This document shows positions 46,405-54,973 of a stretch of 64,000 nucleotides of DNA, piece by piece. The notes under the pieces were generated by a model, which saw only the letters and a program-made list of their open reading frames with translations, did not search any database and was not told the origin of the DNA. The stretch's first letter is position 1; every line of letters starts with the position of its first letter. Origin of the DNA: Salegentibacter tibetensis (GTDB taxonomy: Bacteria > Bacteroidota > Bacteroidia > Flavobacteriales > Flavobacteriaceae); NCBI RefSeq assembly GCF_020164485.1, contig NZ_JAIQZA010000018.1, positions 1 through 64,000 of the forward strand, given 5' to 3'. Position numbers and translations under genes: made by a program.

Positions 46405-47712
46405 TTACAGCCTCGTATTTACAACATTATTATAAACAGATCCAAAACTGTAACTAAGACCCACGGATAAAGAGATACCATAAGTTGTAGCCAATTGTCT
46501 TTGCTGCAGTAATACATCTTCCAGAGAAGCATCTCCTTTAGGCAGGGATAATTGATCTTGCACATAATCATAGCTGGAAGTGAAATCTACCGAAAATCCT
46601 TTAAAAACCCTCAATGAAACCCGGCCATCGACAGAAATTCTATATTTGCTTAAATCGTGCAAAAAGTGAGAGCCTTCAATACCTGCTCTTACAGATCCCC
46701 ACGGTTCCAGTACTCGAACTCCAATTTTGAGAGACTGATTATATAAAGATTCTTCTGTTTTATCAAAAACGGTTTCTTCAAAATACTTACGATCCACGTA
46801 GCCCAAACTATAGGCAATAGTATATTCCTTTCGCAGAGCCAGTTTATAGGGGAGTAAACTATACTCTATAGCCGGAGCTACCCTATATCCAAATTTAATA
46901 TTTTCAAAAGTATTAATATTGATATTTGCAAATGCTCCAAGAGACCAGTGATCACTAATGCTTCTCACCACTCTACCCTGGAATCCATCCCTGTTTATAA
47001 CACTCCTAATCTGTTCCTCATTTCTAATATAATCCCGTTGATTATAATTAAAATATGGACGGAGCCTAATACGCCAGGTTTCTGTCACATAATCGGCAAA
47101 AAGACCGTATCTAATATCGAGAGAACTTTGACTGGTTTCTTCTTCAAATGATAATCCTCCGTAAACTTCAAATATCCAGTTATTCCAGGGATCTTCTACC
47201 TCTTCCTCCTGCTCAGGGCGATTTGAAACCTCTATATTAATATAGTTAGCAAGGGAGGTTTGAGCTACGTAAGGGATCAATCCGAGCTCTATCATAGTAG
47301 TAAGCCCACTTCTTTCTTCCTGCCGTGTGTTTAATTGAGTAGAAGTATAAGAAAGTGTATTATCGGTTCCTTCAAATTCTTTTTTACCTATAAAAGATAA
47401 TGTAAATAGTCTTCCACCGCTGCCGGTGGTGTTACTTGTTATAAAAAGATGTATTTGGGCCAATTTTGGATCACGTGCAAAATTGATATAATTTATTTCC
47501 TGACGTATAAATGAATTATCGCACCTGTCGCAATCCAAAAAAACAGAAACCACTTCCATTTCTTGTTCTGGCACCGCAGGGATACTATCATTTTTGGTTT
47601 TCTCCTGCCCATAAACAGGAGGAAAAACGTACAAAAAAAGAAAAGCGATATTTATCAGGAAGAACCGGGGAAAATTAATCCCCAATCCGTTCATCCTATT
47701 CTTACTAAACAT
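46405..47712 (-). CDS. outer-membrane beta-barrel protein with a DCDRCD motif
   Basis: This is an exported protein of about 435 residues. After the signal region (ending VYGQ) comes a short soluble domain with VVSVFLDCDRCDNSFIRQ and later FITSNTTGSGGRLFTLSF, then a beta-barrel from about residue 180 to the aromatic C-terminal strands. The cysteine pair C-x-x-C and the TGSGG segment recur in an undescribed Bacteroidota family. The ATG at 47712 is preferred because the upstream TTG forms the end of a TATTTTTG promoter element. Function unknown. Confidence 0.72.
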   Translation of the reverse strand: MFSKNRMNGLGINFPRFFLINIAFLFLYVFPPVYGQEKTKNDSIPAVPEQEMEVVSVFLDCDRCDNSFIRQEINYINFARDPKLAQIHLFITSNTTGSGGRLFTLSFIGKKEFEGTDNTLSYTSTQLNTRQEERSGLTTMIELGLIPYVAQTSLANYINIEVSNRPEQEEEVEDPWNNWIFEVYGGLSFEEETSQSSLDIRYGLFADYVTETWRIRLRPYFNYNQRDYIRNEEQIRSVINRDGFQGRVVRSISDHWSLGAFANININTFENIKFGYRVAPAIEYSLLPYKLALRKEYTIAYSLGYVDRKYFEETVFDKTEESLYNQSLKIGVRVLEPWGSVRAGIEGSHFLHDLSKYRISVDGRVSLRVFKGFSVDFTSSYDYVQDQLSLPKGDASLEDVLLQQRQLATTYGISLSVGLSYSFGSVYNNVVNTRL

Positions 47713-47730
47713 TGTGATTTTTTTGGGAAA

Positions 47731-47738
47731 CAAAAATA
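47731..47738 (-). promoter_or_regulatory. promoter -7 element of the DCDRCD-motif gene
   Basis: The minus strand reads TATTTTTG, matching TAnnTTTG, 18 nt before the ATG at 47712. It helps to reject the longer start at 47733. Confidence 0.45.
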
Positions 47739-47949
47739 ACTTTTAAAATTGAAAGCGATATCAGAATTCTCTGCAGAAATTTAAAAATGTGGATTATCGA
47801 TTAACGTTTTAAGATGCCTAAGATTTTTTAATTCCTCAAAAAACAAAATAAAAATAACTTGAATCTGTGAGAGCCCCTGAAAATCTCACAAATTCACCGC
47901 TCATATAGAAAGCACCATAAACAGGACCCTGCTTAATGCCGGATTCTGC

Positions 47950-48789
47950 CTATTTAAACTCTATGTTAATGAAAACGGGTAAATGATCCGAAGGATACCT
48001 GAGATCTTTTGAATCACTTAAAATCGCATATTTTTTAACCTCAATATCGCCTTTACTGGTAAAAATATAGTCAATTCGGCGGGTAACCGACTCTTTAAAA
48101 TTATAGCCGTTGAAAGTACCTTCGGGGCCAAAATCGAGTTTGGCTATAGTTTTAGAATCATTCATTTTCTTAGCTAAAAATTGAATTGCACTGGTTTCCG
48201 GTTCAAGGTTAAGATCGCCCATTAATATTACCGGTAGGTTTTCATTATTTAATTCTGAAATTTTTTCCCAAATAAGTTTTGCACTGTTTTCTCTTGCTTT
48301 TACTCCTACGTGGTCAAAATGCGTATTAAAAACCCAGAATGTTTTTCCTGAATTTTTCTCTTTGAATTTTGCATAAGTGCAAACCCTTTCCATCGCGGCG
48401 TCCCATCCTACGGAAATTTTTTCAGGCGTTTCTGAAAGCCAGAAAGTATTTTCTTCCAGAACTTCAAATTCTTCAGAATTATAGAAAATCGCACTAAACT
48501 CCCCTGCTTCTTTCCCATCGTCCCGCCCTACTCCAACATACTTATAATTATCCACTTCGGCTTTGAAATGCTTTAACTGGCTCAACAAAGCTTCCTGAAC
48601 TCCAAAAATTTCAGGTTCATAGAATTTTATCTGATTGGTTATATGGTCTTTTCTTTTAGACCAGGAATTAGCACCATCAGTCTCGTTAGCGAATTTGATG
48701 TTGTAGCTCATCACTTTTACCTCCTGGCTATAAAGGATGGATCCTGAAAAGATGAAAAAGGAGAGAATAAATAAAATTTGAGTTCGCAT
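47950..48789 (-). CDS. secreted endonuclease/exonuclease/phosphatase family protein
   Basis: This 279-residue protein has a signal peptide (ending LYSQ) and a complete EEP (DNase I-like) fold. Catalytic motifs are MSYNIKF, GVQEAL (metal-binding Glu), NTHFDHVG, MGDLNLEP, RIDYIF and SDHLPV. Family members outside the cell act as nucleases or phosphodiesterases on nucleic acids, lipids or phosphosugars. No neighbour points to a specific substrate. Confidence 0.88.
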   Translation of the reverse strand: MRTQILFILSFFIFSGSILYSQEVKVMSYNIKFANETDGANSWSKRKDHITNQIKFYEPEIFGVQEALLSQLKHFKAEVDNYKYVGVGRDDGKEAGEFSAIFYNSEEFEVLEENTFWLSETPEKISVGWDAAMERVCTYAKFKEKNSGKTFWVFNTHFDHVGVKARENSAKLIWEKISELNNENLPVILMGDLNLEPETSAIQFLAKKMNDSKTIAKLDFGPEGTFNGYNFKESVTRRIDYIFTSKGDIEVKKYAILSDSKDLRYPSDHLPVFINIEFK

Positions 48790-48884
48790 AATTCTGATTT
48801 TTTATAAAGTTCGGAATAAATAATAAACTAACTAGACTAATTAATATTTTGATAATATTATATGATAATTGAAGTTTTTTATTT

Positions 48885-48903
48885 TACTTTGTATTTCAAA
48901 GTA
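48885..48903. promoter_or_regulatory. palindromic operator copy 1
   Basis: TACTTTG-TATTT-CAAAGTA is a 7-5-7 inverted repeat immediately before the ATG at 48911. It overlaps a near-match to the -7 element (TTACTTTG). An almost identical palindrome lies at 49869-49885. Because the gene pair behind it encodes a winged-helix regulator, autoregulation is likely. Confidence 0.65.
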
Positions 48904-48910
48904 CTTTATA

Positions 48911-49540
48911 ATGGAGAACGAAAAGTATATTAAAGACCTCAGCGACATCAAACAAATGATGAATCGGTCCTCGCGTTTTATCTCCTTAAGTGGACTCGCC
49001 GGTGTTTTTGCTGGTTTTTATGCTATTATAGGAGCTGTAATCGCAAAAGATTTATTATCGGAGCAGGATTCAGATGTAGATATGCTAATTGCAGACTCGA
49101 TGAACAGGGAATTAATTATGCAGTTATTGTTTGTGGCCATCGCCGTTCTTGTTCTGGCGATTGGAACAGCAGTATTCCTCACAACCCGAAAAGCAAAAAA
49201 TAGCGAAGAGAAAATTTGGGATAGTACCAGTAAACGATTGCTTATTAACTTCTTTGCGCCTCTAACCGCGGGCGGAATTTTCTGTCTTGTTTTATTACAA
49301 TATGGCCTCGTTGGACTTATAGCGCCCTGTATGCTTATTTTTTACGGGCTGGCCCTTATTCACGCCAGTAAGTATACCTTTAGCGATCTTAGAAGTCTGG
49401 GATATTCAAACTTGATCCTGGGCCTCATCGCTACCCAGTTTTTAAGCTATGGATTATATTTCTGGGCGGTCGGTTTTGGCCTTTTTCATATTGTTTACGG
49501 TATCTGGATGTACAATAAGTATGACAGAAAAAATGCTTAA
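48911..49540 (+). CDS. membrane protein co-transcribed with a winged-helix regulator
   Basis: This is a 209-residue integral membrane protein with about six hydrophobic helices and an N-terminal cytoplasmic stretch (ENEKYIKDLSDIKQMMNRSSRF). I chose the ATG at 48911 because the operator palindrome and probable -7 element lie directly in front of it. The stop overlaps the regulator start by one base (TAATG), so the two are coupled. Related flavobacterial proteins have no known function. A sensor or co-regulator role is a guess from the pairing. Confidence 0.75.
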   Translation: MENEKYIKDLSDIKQMMNRSSRFISLSGLAGVFAGFYAIIGAVIAKDLLSEQDSDVDMLIADSMNRELIMQLLFVAIAVLVLAIGTAVFLTTRKAKNSEEKIWDSTSKRLLINFFAPLTAGGIFCLVLLQYGLVGLIAPCMLIFYGLALIHASKYTFSDLRSLGYSNLILGLIATQFLSYGLYFWAVGFGLFHIVYGIWMYNKYDRKNA

Positions 49541-49848
49541 TGAAGAATATAATAAGTAATATAAATAAAGCCTTTGATCACAGGGTACGCCTGGGAATTA
49601 TGAGTGTACTGATGGTAAATGATTTTGCCGACTTCAACAGTCTTAAAGAACTACTGGGGGTTACAGATGGCAATATTGCTAGCCATATCAAGGCTTTAGA
49701 AAAGGAAGGTTATGTAACAGTTGAAAAATCTTTTATAGACCGAAAACCCAATACGCGTTACAGTGCAACCAGTTCGGGCCGGAAAGATTTTAAAAAGCAT
49801 ATAGACGCGATTGAAAACTTGCTAAATCAAAAGAATCAAAAACTATAA
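49540..49848 (+). CDS. winged-helix transcriptional regulator
   Basis: This 102-residue protein is one winged-helix domain of the short MarR/ArsR-like type (HTH_34-like). The recognition helix region is LKELLGVTDGNIASHIKALEKEG, given as LKELLGVTDGN and IASHIKALEKEG. The wing SFIDRKPNTRYSATSSGRK is also typical. It overlaps the membrane protein gene by one base. Palindromic operators stand before this pair (48885-48903) and before the next transcription unit (49869-49885), so it probably controls both. Confidence 0.88.
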   Translation: MKNIISNINKAFDHRVRLGIMSVLMVNDFADFNSLKELLGVTDGNIASHIKALEKEGYVTVEKSFIDRKPNTRYSATSSGRKDFKKHIDAIENLLNQKNQKL

Positions 49849-49868
49849 TTCTATTTTTTTATCATTTC

Positions 49869-49885
49869 ACTTTGAATTTCAAAGT
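49869..49885. promoter_or_regulatory. palindromic operator copy 2
   Basis: ACTTTG-AATTT-CAAAGT repeats the palindrome at 48885-48903, with the following ACTT also conserved. It lies 36 nt before the ATG at 49922 and 20 nt after the regulator stop. Confidence 0.65.
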
Positions 49886-49921
49886 ACTTAAAACCACTAT
49901 TAATCAATTAAATCAATCATT

Positions 49922-50206
49922 ATGAAAACTAAAAGATTTTTAATTATCGTACTTACCGTAGGTGCACTTTTATTAATTCCCTTTATCGCCATGCAGTTTA
50001 GCACAGAAGTGGTATGGACTGCTTCAGACTTTATAATTATGGGAATCCTACTCCTGGTTACCGGACTGGGAATTGATTTCGTTTTGAGGAAGGTTTCAAG
50101 CTTCAAAAACCGACTTATTATCAGCGGAATCATTCTTGCAGTATTTTTTGTGATCTGGGCAGAACTGGCTGTTGGCATCTTCAGAACTCCTTTCGCCGGG
50201 AGCTAG
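49922..50206 (+). CDS. small three-helix membrane protein
   Basis: This 94-residue protein has three hydrophobic helices (FLIIVLTVGALLLIPFIAM, SDFIIMGILLLVTGLGIDF, IISGIILAVFFVIWAELAVG). It is the first gene behind operator copy 2 and is 33 nt from the MpaB-like gene. The function is not recognised. Location and size suggest it belongs to the same regulon as the winged-helix protein. Confidence 0.72.
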   Translation: MKTKRFLIIVLTVGALLLIPFIAMQFSTEVVWTASDFIIMGILLLVTGLGIDFVLRKVSSFKNRLIISGIILAVFFVIWAELAVGIFRTPFAGS

Positions 50207-50239
50207 ATATCCTGCTACAGAAAATTAAATTTAAACTGA

Positions 50240-51004
50240 ATGGATTACTTTGTAGACAAAAAATCGATCGTGCGTGAGATCTGGGGAAAAGGAGATACCA
50301 TTCTTTTTATTTTCGCCGGTGCCTCAGCAGAATTTGCGCTCAATAAGGCCGTAGACTGGCTTTATTATACTGGTCGCCTACCCAAGGATCCCCTGGGAAG
50401 ACTTTTTTCAACAGTTAGTTATGCCCGGGAGATTGTTTTTTCTGAAAAGCAGTCTGCACTAAAAGCAATAGATCATATAAGTTCCATACACACTTCAGTG
50501 GAAAATAAACGCGGAAAAAGTATTCCAGACTGGGCTTACCGGGATGTACTTTTTATGCTTATAGGTTATTCCATTATGTCCTTCGAAATCCTGGAACGTA
50601 AACTGAATCCTTCTGAAAAGGAGGAAGTCTTTAATGTCTTCTGGCGGGTTGGCAAAAGAATGAATTTAAAAAACCTGCCCCAAAATTTTAAGGAATTCGA
50701 AAAGATGAGGCAAGAGCATCTGGAGCAAAACCTCCAGTACGGGGAATATACAAGGGACCTTTACAAGCAATACCGCAAACATCTGGGACCATTGCGTTAC
50801 CACCTTTTACTGGAAACACAAAAACTGATAACCCCACGCAAGGTTCGTGATTATTTAAACCTGCGAAGATTTTCCTTATTAAGCCCTATTATCCCTGCCT
50901 ATAAAATTAGCAGAAGTATTAAAATAGACGGATTTCTAAAATCGCTGATTTTACCATCTGAATACAAAGCAGAAATCAGATCACTGGACAGAACCAGCCC
51001 CTGA
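50240..51004 (+). CDS. MpaB-like oxygenase (DUF2236)
   Basis: This 254-residue protein resembles the oxygenase-MpaB/latex-clearing family, heme-containing oxygenases (DUF2236). Supporting features are the N-terminal VREIWGKGDTILFIFAGASA, the segment DPLGRLFSTVSYAREIVF (PxxR-like), HISSIHTSVE with a candidate heme-ligand histidine, and WAYRDVLFMLIGYSIM. Substrate unknown. The gene ends inside the 3' end of the convergent dehydrogenase gene, overlapping by 24 nt. Confidence 0.8.
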   Translation: MDYFVDKKSIVREIWGKGDTILFIFAGASAEFALNKAVDWLYYTGRLPKDPLGRLFSTVSYAREIVFSEKQSALKAIDHISSIHTSVENKRGKSIPDWAYRDVLFMLIGYSIMSFEILERKLNPSEKEEVFNVFWRVGKRMNLKNLPQNFKEFEKMRQEHLEQNLQYGEYTRDLYKQYRKHLGPLRYHLLLETQKLITPRKVRDYLNLRRFSLLSPIIPAYKISRSIKIDGFLKSLILPSEYKAEIRSLDRTSP

Positions 51005-52231
51005 ATTTTGCGGAATTGGCTCTGATTGCTTACCATCTACATAATCCTGTAAATAGCTGAATTTTGGGGTTAATCTTCCATTCCGGGTCATCCTGGCGCG
51101 ATCTAACACGCCGTCTTTATCATTATTAAAAAAGGCCCGAATCACATGCTCCATAAACATTTCACCAAAACCTTCGCTCGCATCTTTTGGCAATTCACAA
51201 GGCAAATTATCTACGGCCATTATTAAAATACTGTCTTTTTCCCGAAAATCTACTTCAGATTCAGTTTCAGGATTATAGCCATAAAAAGGCTCGGCGATGG
51301 TTGAAGGACGGATGGTGCTGGCAATTGGACCGTTAATATCACAGGAAATATCGGCGATATATTTTATACGGAAATCTTTTGATTTAACATCTTCAGCGGT
51401 AAAAAATACCGGTGCACCATCACCATAAAAATGTCCTGAAATAAATAGATCACTGTTTTCGGCAAAACGCTTGAAATTGGAATCGTATTTTCCGGGTTCT
51501 TTAAAAAATTCCACCTGACTTCCCTTTGAGCCGTCTTTTCTCTTGTTATATTCTAAAACATCTATATTACAATAAACCGGTCCTTTATCTTCAGTTTTAA
51601 GATAATCTGTAACATTCAGTTTTTTAATTCCCATATGATCTAAAACCTCCTTTGCACCTTTTGCAACTTTACCGCTGCCCGTCAAGACTATTTTTATAGA
51701 AGGAAGTTCAATTTTATCAAGTTCTGCCAACATGGCATCAAGATCTGGCAGGCTTTCTACTTTAGGCAAATTAAATAAATCTTCTTTTAATCCTATTCCC
51801 CGAAACCCGTTATAAGCACCTACCAGCCCGGCGTAACGGCCAAATCCTATAAGCCTGGCTCCATTTTCTTTTACAATAACTTCGTGATCGTATAACTCAA
51901 TATTATTATTAAGAATCTCCCTTAGTAAATCTCGGTTATACGGCTGTTTTTTAATAGTATGGGAAAAGAAAAAATATTTTTTATTCGGAATCAATGCAGG
52001 CAAAGGCACTTCTTTAACGCCCAACATCACCTCACAATCTGAAATATCTTCTGTAACCTCAAAACCGGCATCCAGATATTCCTGATCTGTAAAGATTCGA
52101 ATATCAGAACTTTGTACTTTAAAATCTGCTTTGGGGAACTTTTCTACGAGTTCCTTGAGTTTACTGGGAGAAAAAACCACGCGTCTATCTGGTGGTGTCT
52201 TTTCTTCTTTAATCAATGCAAATTTTATCAT
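50981..52231 (-). CDS. NAD(P)-dependent dehydrogenase, AlaDH/saccharopine type
   Basis: This is a cytoplasmic oxidoreductase of 416 residues. The N-terminal domain (FALIKEEKTPPDRRVVFSP, then SDIRIFTDQEYLDAGF) resembles AlaDH/PNT and lysine-forming saccharopine dehydrogenases. A Rossmann segment IKIVLTGSGKVAKGAKEVL follows near residue 190. The late DISCDINGPIASTIRPSTIAEP, split here as DISCDINGPIAS and TIRPSTIAEP, is characteristic of this group. I chose the ATG at 52231; the longer form would begin with TTG. The substrate in Bacteroidota is uncertain. Confidence 0.8.
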   Translation of the reverse strand: MIKFALIKEEKTPPDRRVVFSPSKLKELVEKFPKADFKVQSSDIRIFTDQEYLDAGFEVTEDISDCEVMLGVKEVPLPALIPNKKYFFFSHTIKKQPYNRDLLREILNNNIELYDHEVIVKENGARLIGFGRYAGLVGAYNGFRGIGLKEDLFNLPKVESLPDLDAMLAELDKIELPSIKIVLTGSGKVAKGAKEVLDHMGIKKLNVTDYLKTEDKGPVYCNIDVLEYNKRKDGSKGSQVEFFKEPGKYDSNFKRFAENSDLFISGHFYGDGAPVFFTAEDVKSKDFRIKYIADISCDINGPIASTIRPSTIAEPFYGYNPETESEVDFREKDSILIMAVDNLPCELPKDASEGFGEMFMEHVIRAFFNNDKDGVLDRARMTRNGRLTPKFSYLQDYVDGKQSEPIPQNSGAGSVQ

Positions 52232-52289
52232 GTCTGGTATGGGTTTTGTTCCTTTGATAGTGTCTTTCAAAGATATGAATTTAAAATTG

Positions 52290-52297
52290 TATCTTTG
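52290..52297 (+). promoter_or_regulatory. possible ssrA promoter -7 element
   Basis: TATCTTTG matches TAnnTTTG on the plus strand about 100 nt before the tmRNA 5' end. tmRNA is normally processed from a longer precursor, so a leader is acceptable. The -33 element is only TTTC at 21 bp. Confidence 0.35.
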
Positions 52298-52397
52298 CAG
52301 GCTCAGATCAGTTAAGAATAACTGAAATGACTGGATTTCCGCCTTTACTGAAATGAATTCAGCACAGGCTGTGGGAATGACAATGTTCTTTATTTAT

Positions 52398-52795
52398 GGG
52401 GTCGACTTGGTTTTGACAGCGAGTCTAATTGAGTTGTAAGCACGTCGAGCGCTGGGATATAGCTCGTAAATCTCATATTTCACACTTTTTTAAACGGCGA
52501 AGATAACTACGCCTTGGCTGCATAATCCGAATCACAGTAGGATTTGCTTAGTCCCTACAAGGTAGGGAGCCAAGATGTCTCGCGGGAGCCTTGATTTACG
52601 GCGCCCGCACCTGAGGCACCGATAAAGTAACTCTAGGAACTGCAGGGCCTTGATGTAGTTCTAAAATCTAAGTGAGGATACGTGTAAAGTTGGTGGTTTT
52701 CGGCCGGCTTTGCATCGACAACCAAACGAAGACTAAGCGTGTAGAAGGCAATTTAATTGCTTGTTTGGACGAGGGTTCGAACCCCTCCGACTCCA
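52398..52795 (+). ncRNA. ssrA: transfer-messenger RNA (tmRNA)
   Basis: tmRNA rescues stalled ribosomes and tags the unfinished protein for degradation. The acceptor stem is GGGGTCG (52398-52404) pairing with CGACTCC (52788-52794), followed by discriminator A; CCA is not encoded. The T arm is GAGGG-TTCGAAC-CCCTC. The tag frame at 52496-52525 reads GEDNYALAA then TAA, close to tags of other Bacteroidota. The length of 398 nt is normal. A strong terminator follows at 52819-52853. Confidence 0.96.
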
Positions 52796-52818
52796 CTTTT
52801 TGCCAATCAAATGGCATC

Positions 52819-52854
52819 AAAAACCCCGAAATCCCAGGATTTACGGGGTTTTTT
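52819..52854 (+). terminator. ssrA terminator
   Basis: AAAAACCCCG and CGGGGTTTTT form a 10-bp stem with a 15-nt loop, followed by T residues. It lies 24 nt after the tmRNA 3' end. Confidence 0.8.
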
Positions 52855-52877
52855 GATTTTAGAGATTTCAAATAAAT

Positions 52878-52901
52878 CGAGACCAATTCGGTGACCTATT
52901 T
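52878..52901 (+). repeat. 24-nt direct repeat, left copy (possible att site)
   Basis: The segment begins CGAGACCAATTCGG and ends CCTATTT. It matches 61362-61385 at 23 of 24 positions in the same orientation. It is 82 nt downstream of the tmRNA 3' end, at the left edge of a region with broken genes. Confidence 0.6.
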
Positions 52902-52921
52902 CTATCCAATCCTTGGAATAT

Positions 52922-53450
52922 TTAGGATGAACTTATGATTACTTTCCCCTGTGCTCTTCCGGTAGCTAAGTATTCATAGGCGTCGATCCCATCTTCAAAA
53001 GAATAAATGAGATCTGCTATTGGCTTGATATCTCCATCTTCAACCATTGTTTTGATATCATTCAACTGCTCTGCGTTAGGCTTTGGTGAAACTCCATTTT
53101 CTTTAAGAATTTTCAATTGCGGCCATAAACTCTTCGAGTTCCCATCTGATGCTATAGTTAAACCTGTTTCCAAATGAGTAAGGGCGGCAGCTTTTACTAA
53201 TTTTTGGTGTATTGTACTTAGGGAATCAGAATTATCAACAGAAATTTTAATAAATCCAGGTTTAATAGAAGTTTTATCAATGCCATTCTCGTATTCATTA
53301 ATCCACATTTCAGCAAGATCTTCTGCTGTCATTTCATGAGCAAATTGAGGAATAAATTCATTATTTCGAGCCCCATAAAGACCGGTATTTGTAATAATTC
53401 TAACTGCTGTTTTTTAGCAATTTTTTCAAGGAGGTTTATGTACGATGTAT
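52922..53450 (-). pseudogene. phosphotriesterase/alcohol dehydrogenase chimeric remnant
   Basis: An open frame of 136 codons (52922-53332) is a join of two families. Residues 1 to ~86 match phosphotriesterase-like hydrolases (GFIKISVD, KAAALTHLETGL, LWPQLKILKENGVSP). Residues ~87-136 match the C-terminus of zinc-type medium-chain dehydrogenases (GRAQGKVII). Upstream, the phosphotriesterase frame continues as VRIITNTGLYGARNNEF up to a run of six A where one base is missing; before it another frame reads INLLEKIAKK. The metal histidine expected after TIAS is replaced (TIASDGN). So the locus is 5' truncated, frameshifted and fused through a deletion, and is surely not functional as either enzyme. 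Confidence 0.75.
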
Positions 53451-53646
53451 AATTTTAAATACTAACTGTTTCTTCATTCAATGGAGTAAACACCTGACCG
53501 TGTATTTTGAAGAGGCATAGTTTATTTCAAATAATGAATAAAGAATATAAAAAAGGACTACCAAGCTTCTGAATTATCAGTTTTGATATAATCCTAGCCT
53601 TTTCCCTGCTGTACTTAAATTTTTCATCTACATATCTGACGAAACT

Positions 53647-53910
53647 TCATCGAATTGATCTGGGTTTACTGTAATTTTCGCGGCTCCATCCTTCACCTGG
53701 TGATGGCATAAATACTTCCCGCTTCGGCTTCGTGGTAAGAAATTTGAATAGCTGTAACCCGTTTAAGGAGTTTTTTCCGGTGACCACACCTGCTTCTATA
53801 TCTGTAAATTGAATTACGGCCTTTGCACTGTTGAAAGTTTCTACCATCCAGTTGTTAGCGAAAACATAAAGGAGGAGATTTAACCATAGATTAAGATTAT
53901 CAGGCTGCAT
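53647..53910 (-). pseudogene. DUF4468-like fragment
   Basis: The 87-codon frame contains NNWMVETFNSAKAVIQF and DIEAGVVTGK, which fit the central part of DUF4468 (TBP-like fold) proteins of Bacteroidota. There is no signal peptide, and the sequence after GK departs from the family, so both ends seem lost. The flanks 53451-53646 and 53911-53994 contain no recognisable gene. Expression is doubtful. Confidence 0.45.
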
Positions 53911-53994
53911 GCGATGCAGCAGTCTGTCTGCTGGAGTCCATGCAAGCTGGAAAAGAATGAAGTTCAGTTCCGGAACAGAATTACGTAAGGCAAT

Positions 53995-54813
53995 TTAAAT
54001 CCTATAAGAGGTCAACGGTTCAGATTTAATTAAAGTGTCGGTGACGATGTACTCATTGTTTTTGTTCCAATACCACTTTCGCACTTTCGGCATTCTAATG
54101 CCTTCTACAATTTCCTCCTCTTCCAGCAAAATATATTCCCCGCTCGTCGGCTCTCCGTGATTAAAGCGATATGCTTTCATTGCATTAGATTCTGAATCAA
54201 AATAGAAAAACCAGTTATCAGAGCCTACAGATGGATCAAAGTTTACTTCTAATGTCTTGTATTTATTTCCTTCTATTTCCTCGACCTTGCCAGCTTCCCT
54301 AACTTTGACACCCTCATCGGTTAGTTTCATCGGTAGCCCATAGAGGTACGGATAAAAACTGTGAACCCACTTCAGCGATTCAGAAGTAAGTTCGTACTTC
54401 TTACGATCTTCTTCACTTATTTCCTGCTTGCCGTCTAACAGGTAAAACTCTTTGCCATCTGCATAGCCTTTCACTATTTCTTTACCATCCTGACGACTGA
54501 TGTGGGCAAAATATCCTGTGGAGTTGTCAAGCTCTATTTCAAAGTTTTTCTCCTGGCCGGTTTTATCAACACTGCTTAAATATAAGCGTGTTTTAAGCGT
54601 TGTCCAGTTTCCCTCCGGATCATGGTAAGCCAACGCTTTTTTCAGAAGCTCAGAATCAGAATCGGTTTTAGACTGGCAGGCGCCCAACAGCAATAAAGCC
54701 ATCATCCAACATAAACAAAAAATGGACAGGTTATTCTTCCATGCCCCGGCACCAGATAAATTTGAATGAATGAATTGCATAGTCAATGTATTTAATTCTC
54801 CTGAAGATTTCAT
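53995..54813 (-). CDS. DUF6503 lipoprotein
   Basis: This is a 272-residue lipoprotein. The signal helix LSIFCLCWMMALLLLGAC ends in a lipobox cysteine, and the mature protein begins LLKKALAYHDPEGNWTTLK, the usual opening of DUF6503. Beta-rich motifs such as DGKEFYLLDG and LEVNFDPSVGSDNWFFYFD continue the family pattern. An in-frame ATG at 54780 is an alternative start. The function of DUF6503 is unknown; the fold probably binds a hydrophobic ligand or lipoprotein, by analogy with LolA-like sheets (inference only). Confidence 0.82.
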   Translation of the reverse strand: MKSSGELNTLTMQFIHSNLSGAGAWKNNLSIFCLCWMMALLLLGACQSKTDSDSELLKKALAYHDPEGNWTTLKTRLYLSSVDKTGQEKNFEIELDNSTGYFAHISRQDGKEIVKGYADGKEFYLLDGKQEISEEDRKKYELTSESLKWVHSFYPYLYGLPMKLTDEGVKVREAGKVEEIEGNKYKTLEVNFDPSVGSDNWFFYFDSESNAMKAYRFNHGEPTSGEYILLEEEEIVEGIRMPKVRKWYWNKNNEYIVTDTLIKSEPLTSYRI

Positions 54814-54973
54814 TTTTTATAAAGCTACAAGTCTCCAGGCGATTATCAAACATAAAAAATGGGAAGTCCCCCTCCCATTTTATTTTATTTCCTTTAATCC
54901 CAGGCATAGAATCCCGGACTTTTGATTAGAAAATCTCTTTCATAATCCGGGTAAAAAAGACAGTAATACAGCT

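Noticed and set aside
52668-52886. small frames across the tmRNA gene
   Set aside because: They overlap the structured tmRNA and its terminator and are not coding.
53911-53994. short inverted repeat with CAGCAG/CTGCTG, considered as an integron attC site
   Set aside because: The stem is short and lacks the conserved attC core sites, and no integron integrase or cassette array is visible.
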